From positions 744,001 to 808,000 of the forward strand of contig OZ037928.1 in the NCBI GenBank assembly GCA_964035575.1: DNA of 64,000 bases. Direction: 5' to 3'. The DNA is from Rhynchopus sp. YZ270_cl-10 (Eukaryota; Euglenozoa; Diplonemea; Diplonemida; Diplonemidae). The notes under the pieces were generated by a model, which was not told the DNA's origin, did no database searches, and worked only from the letters and a program-made list of their open reading frames with translations. The position numbers were made by a program, and so were the translations under genes. Of the stretch, positions 54,105-63,582 are shown piece by piece. Positions within the stretch are counted from its first letter, which is position 1, and each line of letters begins with the position of its first letter.

Positions 54105-56950
54105 TTATTGTCCGTGTCGCGGGGGCGGCTGTTCTCGTCCGTCGTCGTATCTTTCTTCTTCTCCTCACCGCCACGATCTTGAGCATCCCTGGCCTTGTCC
54201 TTGGCCTCGCGAGCTGCCTTCTTCAGCGCCTCGTTCTCCTCCGTGAGCCGCTTGCTCTCCGCTGCCAGCTGCACGTTCTGGTCCTTGCACTGCTGCACCG
54301 TCTCCTTCATCTCAGCACATTCTGCTCTGAGCTGTTCCATGTCGAGAGGCTGCGGCGGTTGCGCGACTGGTGCCGACTGCTGCGGCTGTCCCATCATCCG
54401 CTTCTGTGCCTCCAACATCTCCTTCTGCTGCTCCATGACGCCCTTCATCATCTCCCGCAATTCCTTCATCTCCTTCTTCATCATCTCTATCTCGTCCTGC
54501 GCTGCTGATGAAGCTGCGGGAGGTGCCGGAGCCGCCGGTGCCCCTGTTGCAGGGTGGGGTCGAGCTGCAGGTGGTGCGTATCCCCTCGCCTTAGCCGCCC
54601 ACGTGCCAGCGCCGCTCTCTGCTGCTCCTTGCCTCGGTACTGGGAACTGCGCCAGAGGGAAACCCCACGGATTCGCACCCACCTTCTGCACACGACGCCC
54701 TTCCTTCACCGCACACACCGTCAACACCAATCCACCCACCTCCAGCACCCCTTCTGTGCTCGGGCACGGCACATCCGACGTAACCGTCCACTTGTGCCCT
54801 CGCGACAGCACCTTCACCGTCCAGCTCGCCTCCCTCACCAGCCCCTCACACAACAGCTGGACCGACGTGTTCGCCGGAATTCCCCCAATCTCGTACCTGT
54901 GTCCCTGCACGACGACGTCCTCCTGCACAAGAAGCCTCTTCGCAGCCTCCAAGTCCCCCTTCATCACCCGCACCGCGTAGCCCCCTTCCCCTACGGCGAG
55001 TCCGCGCACGCTATCCTCCATGTTCTCCTCAACAAGGTCCAGCCGTGCCAGAGCAGACTCCAGCGGTTCCGCCTTCCACAACAACCCACAGTCCCCGTAC
55101 TCCTTTGCCTGGAAGAGGTGCCGCACAAACACCCCTTCCCGTCCGCTTCTCCTCAGCATGGCGCACACCATGTCCTCCGTCACGTCCACAGACATCTCCA
55201 TCCATCCTCCTCTCTCCAAGCCGCGTCCACACCGCACCCCCTGCAACCCGTACCACCGACGCATGCGTTGCTCTCCCTTTGTGCGCCCCTCCCCCTGGAG
55301 CAACATCGTTCTGCCCATCAGCGTAATCAGCTTGCTCGAGAACGTGCTCTCCACCGGCTTCACCACGTCGTCCAAGTTAGTTGTCATGGACGACAGCCAC
55401 ACTTCTTCCACCTTTGCTCCCCGCTCCGTCTTCACCGCCACCTTCGCCTTCTTCGTGCGCGCTGCACCCGTACACTTCGAACGGGACACAATCACCATCT
55501 GCGGAAGTTGGTGCAGCAACTGTAACCCCTGCAGAAGTTCGCTCGCCTTCCACGCAACTGCCGCCACCTGCGTCACCCCTTCCACATTGCTGGGCACTGC
55601 ATCCCACACCGGTATTTTCCATCCCTGGGGCGCCAGGTTCAGTGCATCCTCCGCTGCGCTCTGGGTCACCGCCGTCGCCTTCTTCTTCCCCTTCACAGCT
55701 GTAGCCGGTACGTGCAGTTGCGGTTGTCCCACTGCGCACAGAAGTTCCTCCCCCACCTTCAACCCTGCCGATTCCACAGCACCGTAGTGTACCCCCTCGA
55801 ACCCCAGGACTACGTCAGACTCCGTGAAGGTGAGGTTAGCCTTCTCCGGAGTTCCTTCTGCCAGCTGCCCGTCGGACTGCCCGTCGATCAGCGTAGCCCG
55901 TAGCGCGTTCTCCGGTCCAACGTCAAGCACAACAATGCGGACCTTCATCACCTTGGCGATCGCATGGAGACACAAATGGTCCCCCCATGTCCCCAGCTGC
56001 GCCATGCCTGCCAGGTATGCATCAATGCACCCCTCGTCCACAAATGGGCTGTAGTGTGCCTTCTGCTCCTTCATCACCTCAACTGCGAGCCTGCGGAAGC
56101 CTGCGTGACCATTCGGGGACCGCTCCACAGACCACGCCACCGACCGGAACAGACAGTCCCCCTTGCCCCCACATTCCTCCCATCGCAACCCCCATCTTTC
56201 CAGGTGTCCCTTGACACCTGGCTGCACGGCAGCTGCCAGCGTCTCCGTCCTGCATCCCCTTGCGGCGTACACCCCTCCTGCAACCAGCTGGGCGTTGCTC
56301 TCTGCCTCCTTCATCCCCTTCCCCGCCTTCGCGCAGTGCTGCAGCGATACCCTTATCCCCCTCTTCTTCAACTCGCCCAGCAGCGCCTTCACCTTCTCCA
56401 GCCTCGGCTTCAGCAACGACGAGTCGCAGGCGTGCCCCTCAGCCACCTGCCTCCAGACCACCAAGTGCGTGACCCACACGCGCGCGTGGGTGCCCTTCGG
56501 GTACGACCCGTCGGCCACCCCTTGAAGCCCGAGCAGGATGCCCTCGTACGCGGCTTCTGCCTTGGTGATGTTTGCCAGGCGGCGGGTTACTTCCCAGTGC
56601 GTTCCTGGTTCCTCCTCCGTCGCATCACGCGCCAGCGCACACAGCCCCGTCGTGTCCCGCACCTTCTCGCCCGTCACTACTCCGATGAAGACATCGGGAT
56701 CCTTCCTCTCCTCCCCTGCACTGCGCTTCATGCCGCCTGCCCCCGGGTAGGCGGGCTGCCGTAGCCCCTCAGTCCAGTGCGCCTGCTCCGCCGCCGCCGT
56801 CACCTCGTCACTGCAATAGCAGTTCCACGACCTGCAGCACACAGGCGCCGGCGGGTGTGGCGTCCACTTGGCCGATCCGTGTGACGGATCGTTGCCCGGG
56901 ATACTCCGCGTGGAGGCTGGACGTGACTTCGACACCATGTACGAAAACAT
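54086..56950 (-). CDS. LINE ORF1: RNase H-like, OTU protease and coiled-coil domains
   Basis: 954 residues. The N-terminus has a Cys cluster (CCRSWNCYC, 38-46). Residues 85-228 resemble type I RNase H: KAEAAYEGILLGLQGV keeps the helix Glu, but the strand expected to carry Asp-Ser reads VWVTHLVVWRQV and the last Asp site reads EAESNAQLV, so it is probably inactive. Residues 251-395 match OTU cysteine proteases: GKGDCLFRS (Asp265, Cys266), AQLGTWGDHLCLHAIAKVMK and GVHYG (His388). A mixed region with no clear motif follows, then a Pro/Ala linker and a coiled coil (EIEMMKKEMKELREMMKG, KRLTEENEALKKAAREAK) with a charged end, as in other LINE ORF1 proteins that bind RNA. The start is the ATG at 56950, about 40 nt from the element's 5' end. 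Confidence 0.85.
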   Translation of the reverse strand: MFSYMVSKSRPASTRSIPGNDPSHGSAKWTPHPPAPVCCRSWNCYCSDEVTAAAEQAHWTEGLRQPAYPGAGGMKRSAGEERKDPDVFIGVVTGEKVRDTTGLCALARDATEEEPGTHWEVTRRLANITKAEAAYEGILLGLQGVADGSYPKGTHARVWVTHLVVWRQVAEGHACDSSLLKPRLEKVKALLGELKKRGIRVSLQHCAKAGKGMKEAESNAQLVAGGVYAARGCRTETLAAAVQPGVKGHLERWGLRWEECGGKGDCLFRSVAWSVERSPNGHAGFRRLAVEVMKEQKAHYSPFVDEGCIDAYLAGMAQLGTWGDHLCLHAIAKVMKVRIVVLDVGPENALRATLIDGQSDGQLAEGTPEKANLTFTESDVVLGFEGVHYGAVESAGLKVGEELLCAVGQPQLHVPATAVKGKKKATAVTQSAAEDALNLAPQGWKIPVWDAVPSNVEGVTQVAAVAWKASELLQGLQLLHQLPQMVIVSRSKCTGAARTKKAKVAVKTERGAKVEEVWLSSMTTNLDDVVKPVESTFSSKLITLMGRTMLLQGEGRTKGEQRMRRWYGLQGVRCGRGLERGGWMEMSVDVTEDMVCAMLRRSGREGVFVRHLFQAKEYGDCGLLWKAEPLESALARLDLVEENMEDSVRGLAVGEGGYAVRVMKGDLEAAKRLLVQEDVVVQGHRYEIGGIPANTSVQLLCEGLVREASWTVKVLSRGHKWTVTSDVPCPSTEGVLEVGGLVLTVCAVKEGRRVQKVGANPWGFPLAQFPVPRQGAAESGAGTWAAKARGYAPPAARPHPATGAPAAPAPPAASSAAQDEIEMMKKEMKELREMMKGVMEQQKEMLEAQKRMMGQPQQSAPVAQPPQPLDMEQLRAECAEMKETVQQCKDQNVQLAAESKRLTEENEALKKAAREAKDKARDAQDRGGEEKKKDTTTDENSRPRDTDNNRERSY

Positions 56951-56990
56951 TGTTTATATTCTTTCTTTTTGTGTACGTTGTGTGTATCCC

Positions 56991-57010
56991 TCAAGCGTGG
57001 TTAAAGCTTT
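56991..57010. repeat. LINE target-site duplication, copy at the LINE 5' end
   Basis: 20 bp identical to 49215-49234. Confidence 0.92.
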
Positions 57011-58117
57011 GCAGTAGGAAAGAAAGGAGTTACTACTGACCTTCACGTTGCTGAGCGGTGTCAGATCCAGCGTCGTTAAAGATTTGCAACCGGAAAGAAA
57101 GTTCCTCTCAATACTCGTAACCTTGCTGAGAGGTGTCAGATCCAGGTTGGTTAAAGCTTTGCAGTCGTAAAGAAATCTGTTCTCAATCTTCGTAACGTTG
57201 ATGAGAGGTGTCAGATCCAGGGTCGGTAAAGATTTGCATCTGCAAAGAAAGTTGCTCTCAATACTCGTAACCTTCTTGAGTGGTGTCAGATCGAGGTTGG
57301 TTAAAGCTTCGCAGCCGGAAAGAAAGCTGCTCTCAATCTTCGTAACGTTGTTGATTGGTGTCAGATCCAGGTTGGTTAAAGCTGTGCAATCGTAAAGAAA
57401 GTAACTGTCAATCTTCGTAACGTTGCTGAGTGGTGTCAGATCCAGGGTCGGTAAAGATTTGCATCTGCAAAGAAAGTTGCTCTCAATACTCGTAACCTTC
57501 TTGAGTGGTGTCAGATCGAGGTTGGTTAAAGCTTCGCAGCCGGAAAGAAAGCTGCCCTCAATCACCGTCACGTTGAGCGGTGGCAGATAAAGGCTGGTTA
57601 AAGATGTGCAGTCGGAAAGAAAGCAACTGCCAATCCGCGTCACATTGCTCAACCCAGACAGGTTAATACTTGTTAACGAGGTGCAGTACTCCAGGAACGC
57701 GTATCCGATCTGTGTCACAAAGGACACAGCACTGAGATCAAGTCGCGTTAACGATCCATACGACAAGAACCCATCAGGAATGACAGTCGCAACCTCCGCC
57801 TGCAGAAGCAAACACGCCACCTCAGGATCCTCCACCTCTTCCAACCTCTCTGGCGTCAGGTCAGTCTCACCCAACGCATGAAGCGCTGCAACAGCTTCGA
57901 ACTTCATCGACTTCGTCAGCAAGATTGTGTCACCAGCACTCAGCTGCGTCATGTCGTATCCTTCGCCCATCGCTTCGTCTCCGAAACTCATGCAAAAGCT
58001 GTCTTCAGGCAGCCCCATTGCAGACGCCACCTTCCGCCGCATGTGCTCCGCTGTGTCATCTGCACCCACCTCGACTGTGTGCTGATTCGCTTTGAAATCC
58101 TCGAAGTGCACGTCCAT
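57001..58117 (-). pseudogene. 5' part of LRR family gene 8, interrupted by a LINE
   Basis: Starts at the conserved ATG (58117) with the standard head and ten complete LRR units, then enters an eleventh that is broken at KALTTL by the LINE. As it stands the frame continues about ten codons into the LINE and stops at 56954. Two-unit blocks repeat inside this copy (EALTNLDLTPLKKVTSIESN followed by the CKSLPTLDL unit occurs twice), a sign of recent internal duplication. One unit lacks a residue (LYLPPLNVTVIEG). The remaining 3' part is at 48848-49234. Confidence 0.9.
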
Positions 58118-58258
58118 TTGTTTGTTGTGGTTTCTTTTTGTGTTCTGAGCTCTGTGTGTGGTGGTGGGGTGTGGAGGACAAGACAACAAGCCTGCGGTCG
58201 TTTCAAAGACCCTAGGGCATGGGCGATGAGGGGTGTCACACTCTTGGTAGTTTTGTAA

Positions 58259-58340
58259 TTGGTGTGGCTGACGACCCCAAAATAGCAGAAAATAGCACAA
58301 AAATAGCACAAAAATAGCACCCCCCCTTCAGACACACCAA
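58259..58340. repeat. R2 MITE upstream of LRR gene 8
   Basis: TTGGTGTGGCTGACGACC at the left, CACACCAA at the right, with an 'aaaatagcac' interior. It lies about 140 bp upstream of the start codon. Confidence 0.75.
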
Positions 58341-58594
58341 GGAGGATGCAAAAAATGTACCCTTGCTTTTGTGGAAACAAGAAAAAAAGGGCGGGGTGAA
58401 AATGAAAAAATTGAGTGGGGGAAGCTTTTTTTTAATTTGAAAACTACTGTAACATGCATGAAGCCTTGTGAGAGGGGAGATTCGTGACATTCATCGTTGA
58501 AATGAAGGAAGGTCTCCATGGGGTTTTTTTGAAAACTTGGTTGTATTAGTGTAGCCACCCTAGAGTGTGCTCCACTATAATTTTTTTTGTGTAT

Positions 58595-58710
58595 TACAGT
58601 AAGACAACAAACATCGGTGGGTAAAAAAAAACTCCTCCTTGCTTAGAGTTTTGAAATCCCAATAACCCACCTATGTTTTTACCTCCACCGGTGTTTGTTG
58701 TGTGACTGTA
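58595..58710. repeat. 116-bp TA-flanked MITE of a second family
   Basis: It begins TACAGTAAGACAACAAACA and ends TGTTTGTTGTGTGACTGTA, with a further inner inverted pair ('ggtgggtaaaaa'). It shares TA-CAGT ends with the 336-441 family but differs inside. Confidence 0.7.
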
Positions 58711-59720
58711 TTAGTGTTTTTTTTTACATTTTTATTTTTATTTTTATTTTTGTTTTTGTTCTTGTATTTGACAGTGTCGTCTACCCAAGACAGGTCTTGT
58801 GCACAGCGTTGCCCGAAGGCATTTTTACAGGACAAATTTCTACAGTTTTAGTTGTTTTGGCTGCAGGGCCAAGAGAGGGGGAGAATAGTGAATGCCCACA
58901 TGGGCGCGTTTCTATGTTGAATGAAGGAAGACAAAAATAGTAGGATCGGTAGGTAAGTAAAAGGAAAAAAGGTTTTTTTTTTCGTTGATTGCACAATCCT
59001 CCTGTTTGAGGGATGATTGGCGACTGTACCGGTAATACTATTTCCCCTTTAAAGCAAGCTTCGTAGGAATAAAAAAAAAAAAAAAAAATTGACTTCAAGT
59101 ACAAAAGCCCTCTCGTGCACAGTGTGCACCAGAATACAGAAAAAAAGAGGGGTTGAAAACGTGCTAAAAACACATCTCAGTCAAGCTCATGCAAAGGGTG
59201 GGACGTGAGTGGTACGTACCGTAAGAGAACGGAGGGCACAGCCAAGACAAGAAAAAAGGTGTGGAACTGCACTCGTGTCTGGTATGTGAATCAAAAGCGA
59301 GTCGAACAGGCAAATGAGAAATGCGTGCTCTGCTGCTGTCCGTTTTGACCCAAGCGACTCGTTTTTTTAGTGACCGACAACTAAAAGATGTTGTGATGTG
59401 AAAATAGAAACTTAACACTCATCACACGATAAAACCCATGGGAGACAAAGGTTTGTGGTGCAACGCACAACACCTCGACCTGTTTGGGGTGAGCAGTGGC
59501 TTCTGCAGCGATGGGTTCGTCCCCCAGAACCGCAAAAAAGTGTGTCCAAAAAATGCTTTTATTTTCTATTTCCTCCCTTCATGAGGTGACAATAACAAAG
59601 TTGACTTGAAATACAAAAGCCCTCTCGTGAACAGTGTGTACCTTCGGCTGTACCGAGGGGTGGACACCCAACGCCATGCGGCCCTACAATACATTTCGTG
59701 GTTTACATTTGATGTGTGAT
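58711..59720. other. Gene-free spacer
   Basis: AT-rich with two R1 copies (about 59090-59130 partial and 59600-59712 full) and the 'cgtaagagaacgg' repeat near 59218. No coding frame supported. Confidence 0.5.
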
Positions 59721-59867
59721 CCACCTGATTTTTACCCCGCGTATAGGCGAGTATAGGCGCGTATAGCGCGTAAAGGCTGGGAAAAATGGGTGGGGTTTGG
59801 CCTATACGCGCCTGTAAGGGCCTTTACGCGCCTTTACGCGCCTATACGCGGGGTAAAAATCAGGTGG
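59721..59867. mobile_element. 147-bp mini-element with 5-bp target duplication
   Basis: The left arm 'ccacctgatttttaccccgc' and the right arm 'gcggggtaaaaatcaggtgg' pair for about 29 bp. GTGAT flanks both sides (59716-59720 and 59868-59872). The interior is tandem 'cgcctttacgcgcctatacg' units. Confidence 0.78.
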
Positions 59868-60716
59868 GTGATACTCAAAAAAATAACAAAAAAAAAAGCA
59901 AGAAGCTACATTGACAAGTACCTTCGCTTTACAGAATGGAGGGAGCAGGGGAGGGGGGGAACAAAGGAAAGAAAAAGAAAAGTTTATAAGATGATCCTAA
60001 GCCTCTCGTGTTTAGTCACCTTAAAAAACTTTTGAGAGCTTACATAAGTATTGACTGGGGGGGGAAAAAAATGGGGAATAAAAACACTCTTCGTACATTT
60101 CTTTACAAGTCTATTTTTTTTTGTTGGGCGAACAATATTTCCTCCACCGGAGGTATGCCCTTTTTTTGTGTACTTTTATTTTCCAAAAAATAAAAAATAA
60201 AAATAAAAAAAATTACAGAATAAACAAAACAAAACAAACCCCTTCTCCCACCTCCCAACACTCCGGACCCCCCCCCCCCCCCCTGAGATTCCATCCTATT
60301 CCCTGAGATCACTACGAACAAACTGAGTAAAAAAAGAAGTTGAAAGTGCAAACGCCTCACCGTTCGTCGGCAGACGCCAGATGCTGGTTAAAAACGAATA
60401 GCAAACATCTAAAGAATCAGTCAGCACAGAACCACCACCCCAAACAGCACACGGCGGCCATGGATACTGTGCTCACATTATAAGGTGGCAAAACGACAGT
60501 ATACTTGAAATACAACAACCCCGCTCGTTGAGCGGTGTACCTTGGGATAAAAGACCGCAGCAGCACAGAACATTCACCCCAACAGCACACGGCGGCCATG
60601 TAAAAACTGTGAGGACATCATGAGGTGCCAACAATAGTTGACTTGAAATACAACAGCCCTCTCGTGAACAGTGTCCCCCTTTGGTACAAAAAAAAAAAAA
60701 AAAAAAAAATAACTAT

Positions 60717-60893
60717 TTATTCACCTCCTTTTAGCGGGGTTTTATTTTGCGATAACTTCACGCATTTTTTTCCCAGGCGAGGGCTACTTAATTTGCCGAG
60801 CGAAGCGAGGCAAATTGAGTGCACGAGCCTGGGAAAAAAATAAGTGAAGTATCGCAAAATAATCCGCTAAAAGGAGGTGAATACGTAATTTTA
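60717..60893. repeat. Inverted-repeat mini-element (TATTCACCTCCTTTTAGCGG)
   Basis: Ends 'tattcacctccttttagcgg' and 'ccgctaaaaggaggtgaata' are inverted, and arms continue inward with few mismatches to 'cccaggc'/'gcctggg'. It lies directly beside the larger element at 60900-61980, whose ends carry a related 'tttagcggga' motif. Region 59873-60716 has R1 scraps and poly-A runs but no gene. Confidence 0.7.
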
Positions 60894-60899
60894 TTTCAC

Positions 60900-61980
60900 G
60901 GGAAATAAAGTATACGAAAGGATTTGGCACTTTTAGCGGGACTCATTTATTGTGCAATAACTAACGAGAATGTGTCCCTCCAGGTAGCTCTCATTACCCT
61001 CCCGCTAGCTTTTGCTCGCTGGGAACCTGCAAAAAACTGGTGAATTGGGCCCATACCCTGGTATGTGGGGTGGGATACGCATTTTTGGGGTGGCAGAACC
61101 ATGTGTGAGCCACAGGGTGGTGCACGTGTGACCCCATGCAGTACCACGCAACCCACGTTTTTACACACACAACAACGGCATTTTGCGTGTAGCGCGTACA
61201 GTATGTAGCCTAAAAAGCCCACACCACGTGTACGCATAGCGCGTAGCGCAGCGTGTGGTCGGTTTGGAAAGCTGCCTCAACGGTACACAAAGCTACATCC
61301 CGACCTCTCGCCACCTCAGTGTCCCCTCGGGTGCTAGCGGGAGGTCGGGAAATGGCTGTCGTGCAAGAGCGAGACACATTCAGAAGATCCCCGCCCATCA
61401 CAGAATATCATGCCAGCCACCACCTTCCTCACAATGAAGTAAAGGGGGTGGTGTGTCCTTCGTCTTGATAGTGAGATCGTCACGGAGATACACTATGTAC
61501 GAAACGAAGTCGGCTTCCGTGGGCTTACCGTCAGGCTTGCCAATGAATTCCTTAAAAAGCGGTCCCATTCACGGACGTACGGTGTCGACAATGCTAGTCC
61601 TTCAGCAAAACCACTGTAGTGCTTGTCCATCTCCTGTCGGAGGACCGTTTGCGTCTTACATCCTTCGGCATGTTGCATGTGTCAGAAAAAAAATGGGAAA
61701 AGGGCAAAAAAAATTCGAAATTTTCAATTTTTAGGTGGGTGGTGGTGCAGGATGTACCAAAATTTAGCGTGAAGTTATCGCCAAATAAAACCCCTGTTTT
61801 AGCGTGAAAAAAATAAAAATAAAATCCCGCTCTGAAGGAATTGCAGTGAAAAAAAGTGAAAAACGCGTGAAATAAAGTTCAATGAGCGGGTTTTTAATTT
61901 GCGATAAAAAAACTGCGTGAAATTATCATTAAAAAGAATCCCGCTAAAAGTGCCAAATCCTTCGTATACTTTATTTCCCA
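60900..61980. mobile_element. 1.08-kb TIR element with a coding relic
   Basis: Left 'gggaaataaagtatacgaaa' and onward to 'ggcacttttagcggga' is matched inverted at the right end (61931-61980), about 45-50 bp with few differences. Inside are the third CCCTCCC-family copy (about 61004-61352) and a minus-strand coding relic (61690-61440). Confidence 0.68.
61440..61690 (-). pseudogene. Element-borne coding relic, possibly recombinase-like
   Basis: Minus-strand frames read EGLALSTPYVREWDRF and then, in another frame, GKPTEADFVSYIVYLRDDLT. The pattern of short helices with 'teadfvsYivyLrd' resembles the core-binding domain that precedes tyrosine-recombinase catalytic domains. No catalytic part is visible, and the relic is broken. 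The identification is tentative. Confidence 0.3.
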
Positions 61981-62008
61981 GGGGAATAAAAAAAAAAAAA
62001 AAAAAAAT

Positions 62009-62092
62009 GACCGGCTGTACCGTGGGGGGGTGGACACCCCTCCCCCAACCATGCAGTCCTACAAATCCATTTCGTGGTCTACATCTGATATT
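62009..62092. repeat. R1 repeat, right part
   Basis: 'gaccggctgtaccgtggggg' to 'ccatttcgtggtctacatct', nearly identical to 38092-38172. The spacer to 62305 also has an R4 copy (62231-62290). Confidence 0.65.
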
Positions 62093-62305
62093 GCGGTACT
62101 CCCTGACACATGATTGGCGGACATTATGTCAGTTGAACATGGTACTACTTATCATTGTACATAGCATCCCCATGTCTACAGGTCGCTGTGTATATCCTCT
62201 CAAAGACAGCTTCTCCTGTACTCTCTTTTATTGATAAATTGTAGTATAGTTTTGTCTCGGTTGTGTTGCAACACCACGTACAAATGTCCACATTTTTTTT
62301 TTCTT

Positions 62306-63582
62306 TCAGACAGCAATAGTTGGTAGCCGTGATGGGGAGTAATGGGCGTATTGCGAGCCAGATTGAGACGCGTTGTGCGCTTGCGCGCCTGCCCAGCGTG
62401 TTCTGTGGGGGTCTTGCTGGTCGGGGAAGAATGTGACGTGCAGGGGGACGAAGGGGAAGCTGTACTGCCGGGGGCGGAGGAGACGGAGCAGCCCCGGGGT
62501 GATGGGCCCGTTCCTGTCGATGACCAACACCTTGGCGGGCTCGCCTGAGCCGAGCAGTGCGTTGTTGCCGTGCTGCATCAGTTCGTTCACGACGTGGAGA
62601 AACTGCTGTATGTTCGTCTGTGGCGAGAGCCCGTCCTCCTTCTCCACTGGCTGGAACAGCAGCTCATACTTAGAGGGGACACGAACCTGAGAAAATGTTG
62701 TTTCATATATACATTCTTTTTCTAATGAAAAGAAGGTACAGAGGGTGCTAAAGAAGTACCCTTGCTTTTTTTTGTTTGCTTCTAAGATAATGAAAGAAAT
62801 GATTAAGACATTATTTTCAAGCGAAAAATGGAGTTTTTGTCCACCGAAAGAAGAAAAAAAAGTTGGAAGATAGAAGTGTGAACCCACAGTGTTGGGGAAG
62901 GTCACACCTACACGACCACGCTAGGTTGTGGAAACATTGCCAAAAAAAAAAAAAAAGTGAAGTTATTAATGCAGGCACCTCCGACTGACCCACTGTACAA
63001 TGCCAGAGCCATCCAGATTGAAAGCACAAAAAGTACCCTGCGGCCAACAGAAGATGTAAAAAGGAACCCTAAGTAGACCTACCCGTACCGTAAGAGAACG
63101 AGGGCGGTACACAACCGCTCGTCAGCCGGCGGGGAAAGAAAAAAAAAACGGTCAGTTCATAGGACCATGTGGTACTGAATGTGTTGTGGAGGGCTTTACA
63201 CTGAACGATCAACAGTTCTTGGACATATGACACCATACTGTGGTGTGGTCCAAAGGCGAAAAGTGAGGCCAGATAATCGCTACGCTGGATCTTTGACCTT
63301 CTTTTTTTTTTTTTTTTTGTATCTTTGTTTTGGTTTGTTTTGTTGTTTTAAACCCAACAAAGGTAGAGTTGAAATACAAAGCCCTCTCGTGAACAGTGTA
63401 TTAAAAAAAAAGTACATTTGGCCAAAACGACTAACAAGACGCTGTTTCACAAAAAGGGTAGAGAGAGAAAAATAATGAGGTTGTTCCCATACCGCCAACC
63501 AGTGGTGCCGTGATGTGCCCACCGCTGCAACTGACCCTGCAACTGGCTGTGGTGTCATGACCTGCTCGATGGGAACGCCGGA
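62306..63582 (-). CDS. C-terminal exons of an unrecognised gene entering from the right edge
   Basis: Exon 63582-63493 (30 codons, preceded by TTCACAG, followed by GTATGG) joins in phase 0 to the final exon 62686-62306 (126 codons plus stop, preceded by TTCTCAG). The joined sequence includes SGVPIEQVMTPQPVAGS, YELLFQPVEKEDGLSPQTNI, AKVLVIDRNGPITPGLLRLL and SFPFVPLHVTFFPDQ. The repeated-looking VLVIDRNGPIT and HVTFFPDQ could be strands of an alpha/beta domain. I do not recognise the family. Upstream exons should lie beyond 63600 or off the window. The 806-bp intron contains an R5 copy (62962-63085), an R1 copy (63367-63410) and a 'gccagataatcgctacgctgg' repeat also at 63950. Confidence 0.65.

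Larger units (their letters stand above)
49235..56990 (-). mobile_element. Complete-looking LINE (two ORFs, APE endonuclease) inserted in LRR gene 8
   Basis: 7,756 bp between 20-bp target-site duplications TCAAGCGTGGTTAAAGCTTT at 49215-49234 and 56991-57010. The 5' UTR is about 40 bp (56990-56951) and the 3' UTR about 76 bp (49310-49235), ending near '...caacaagttt' with no poly-A tail. Both ORFs are open throughout. Identical duplications and open frames point to a recent insertion. Family: non-LTR retrotransposon with N-terminal AP-type endonuclease; the clade cannot be set without a tree. Confidence 0.93.
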
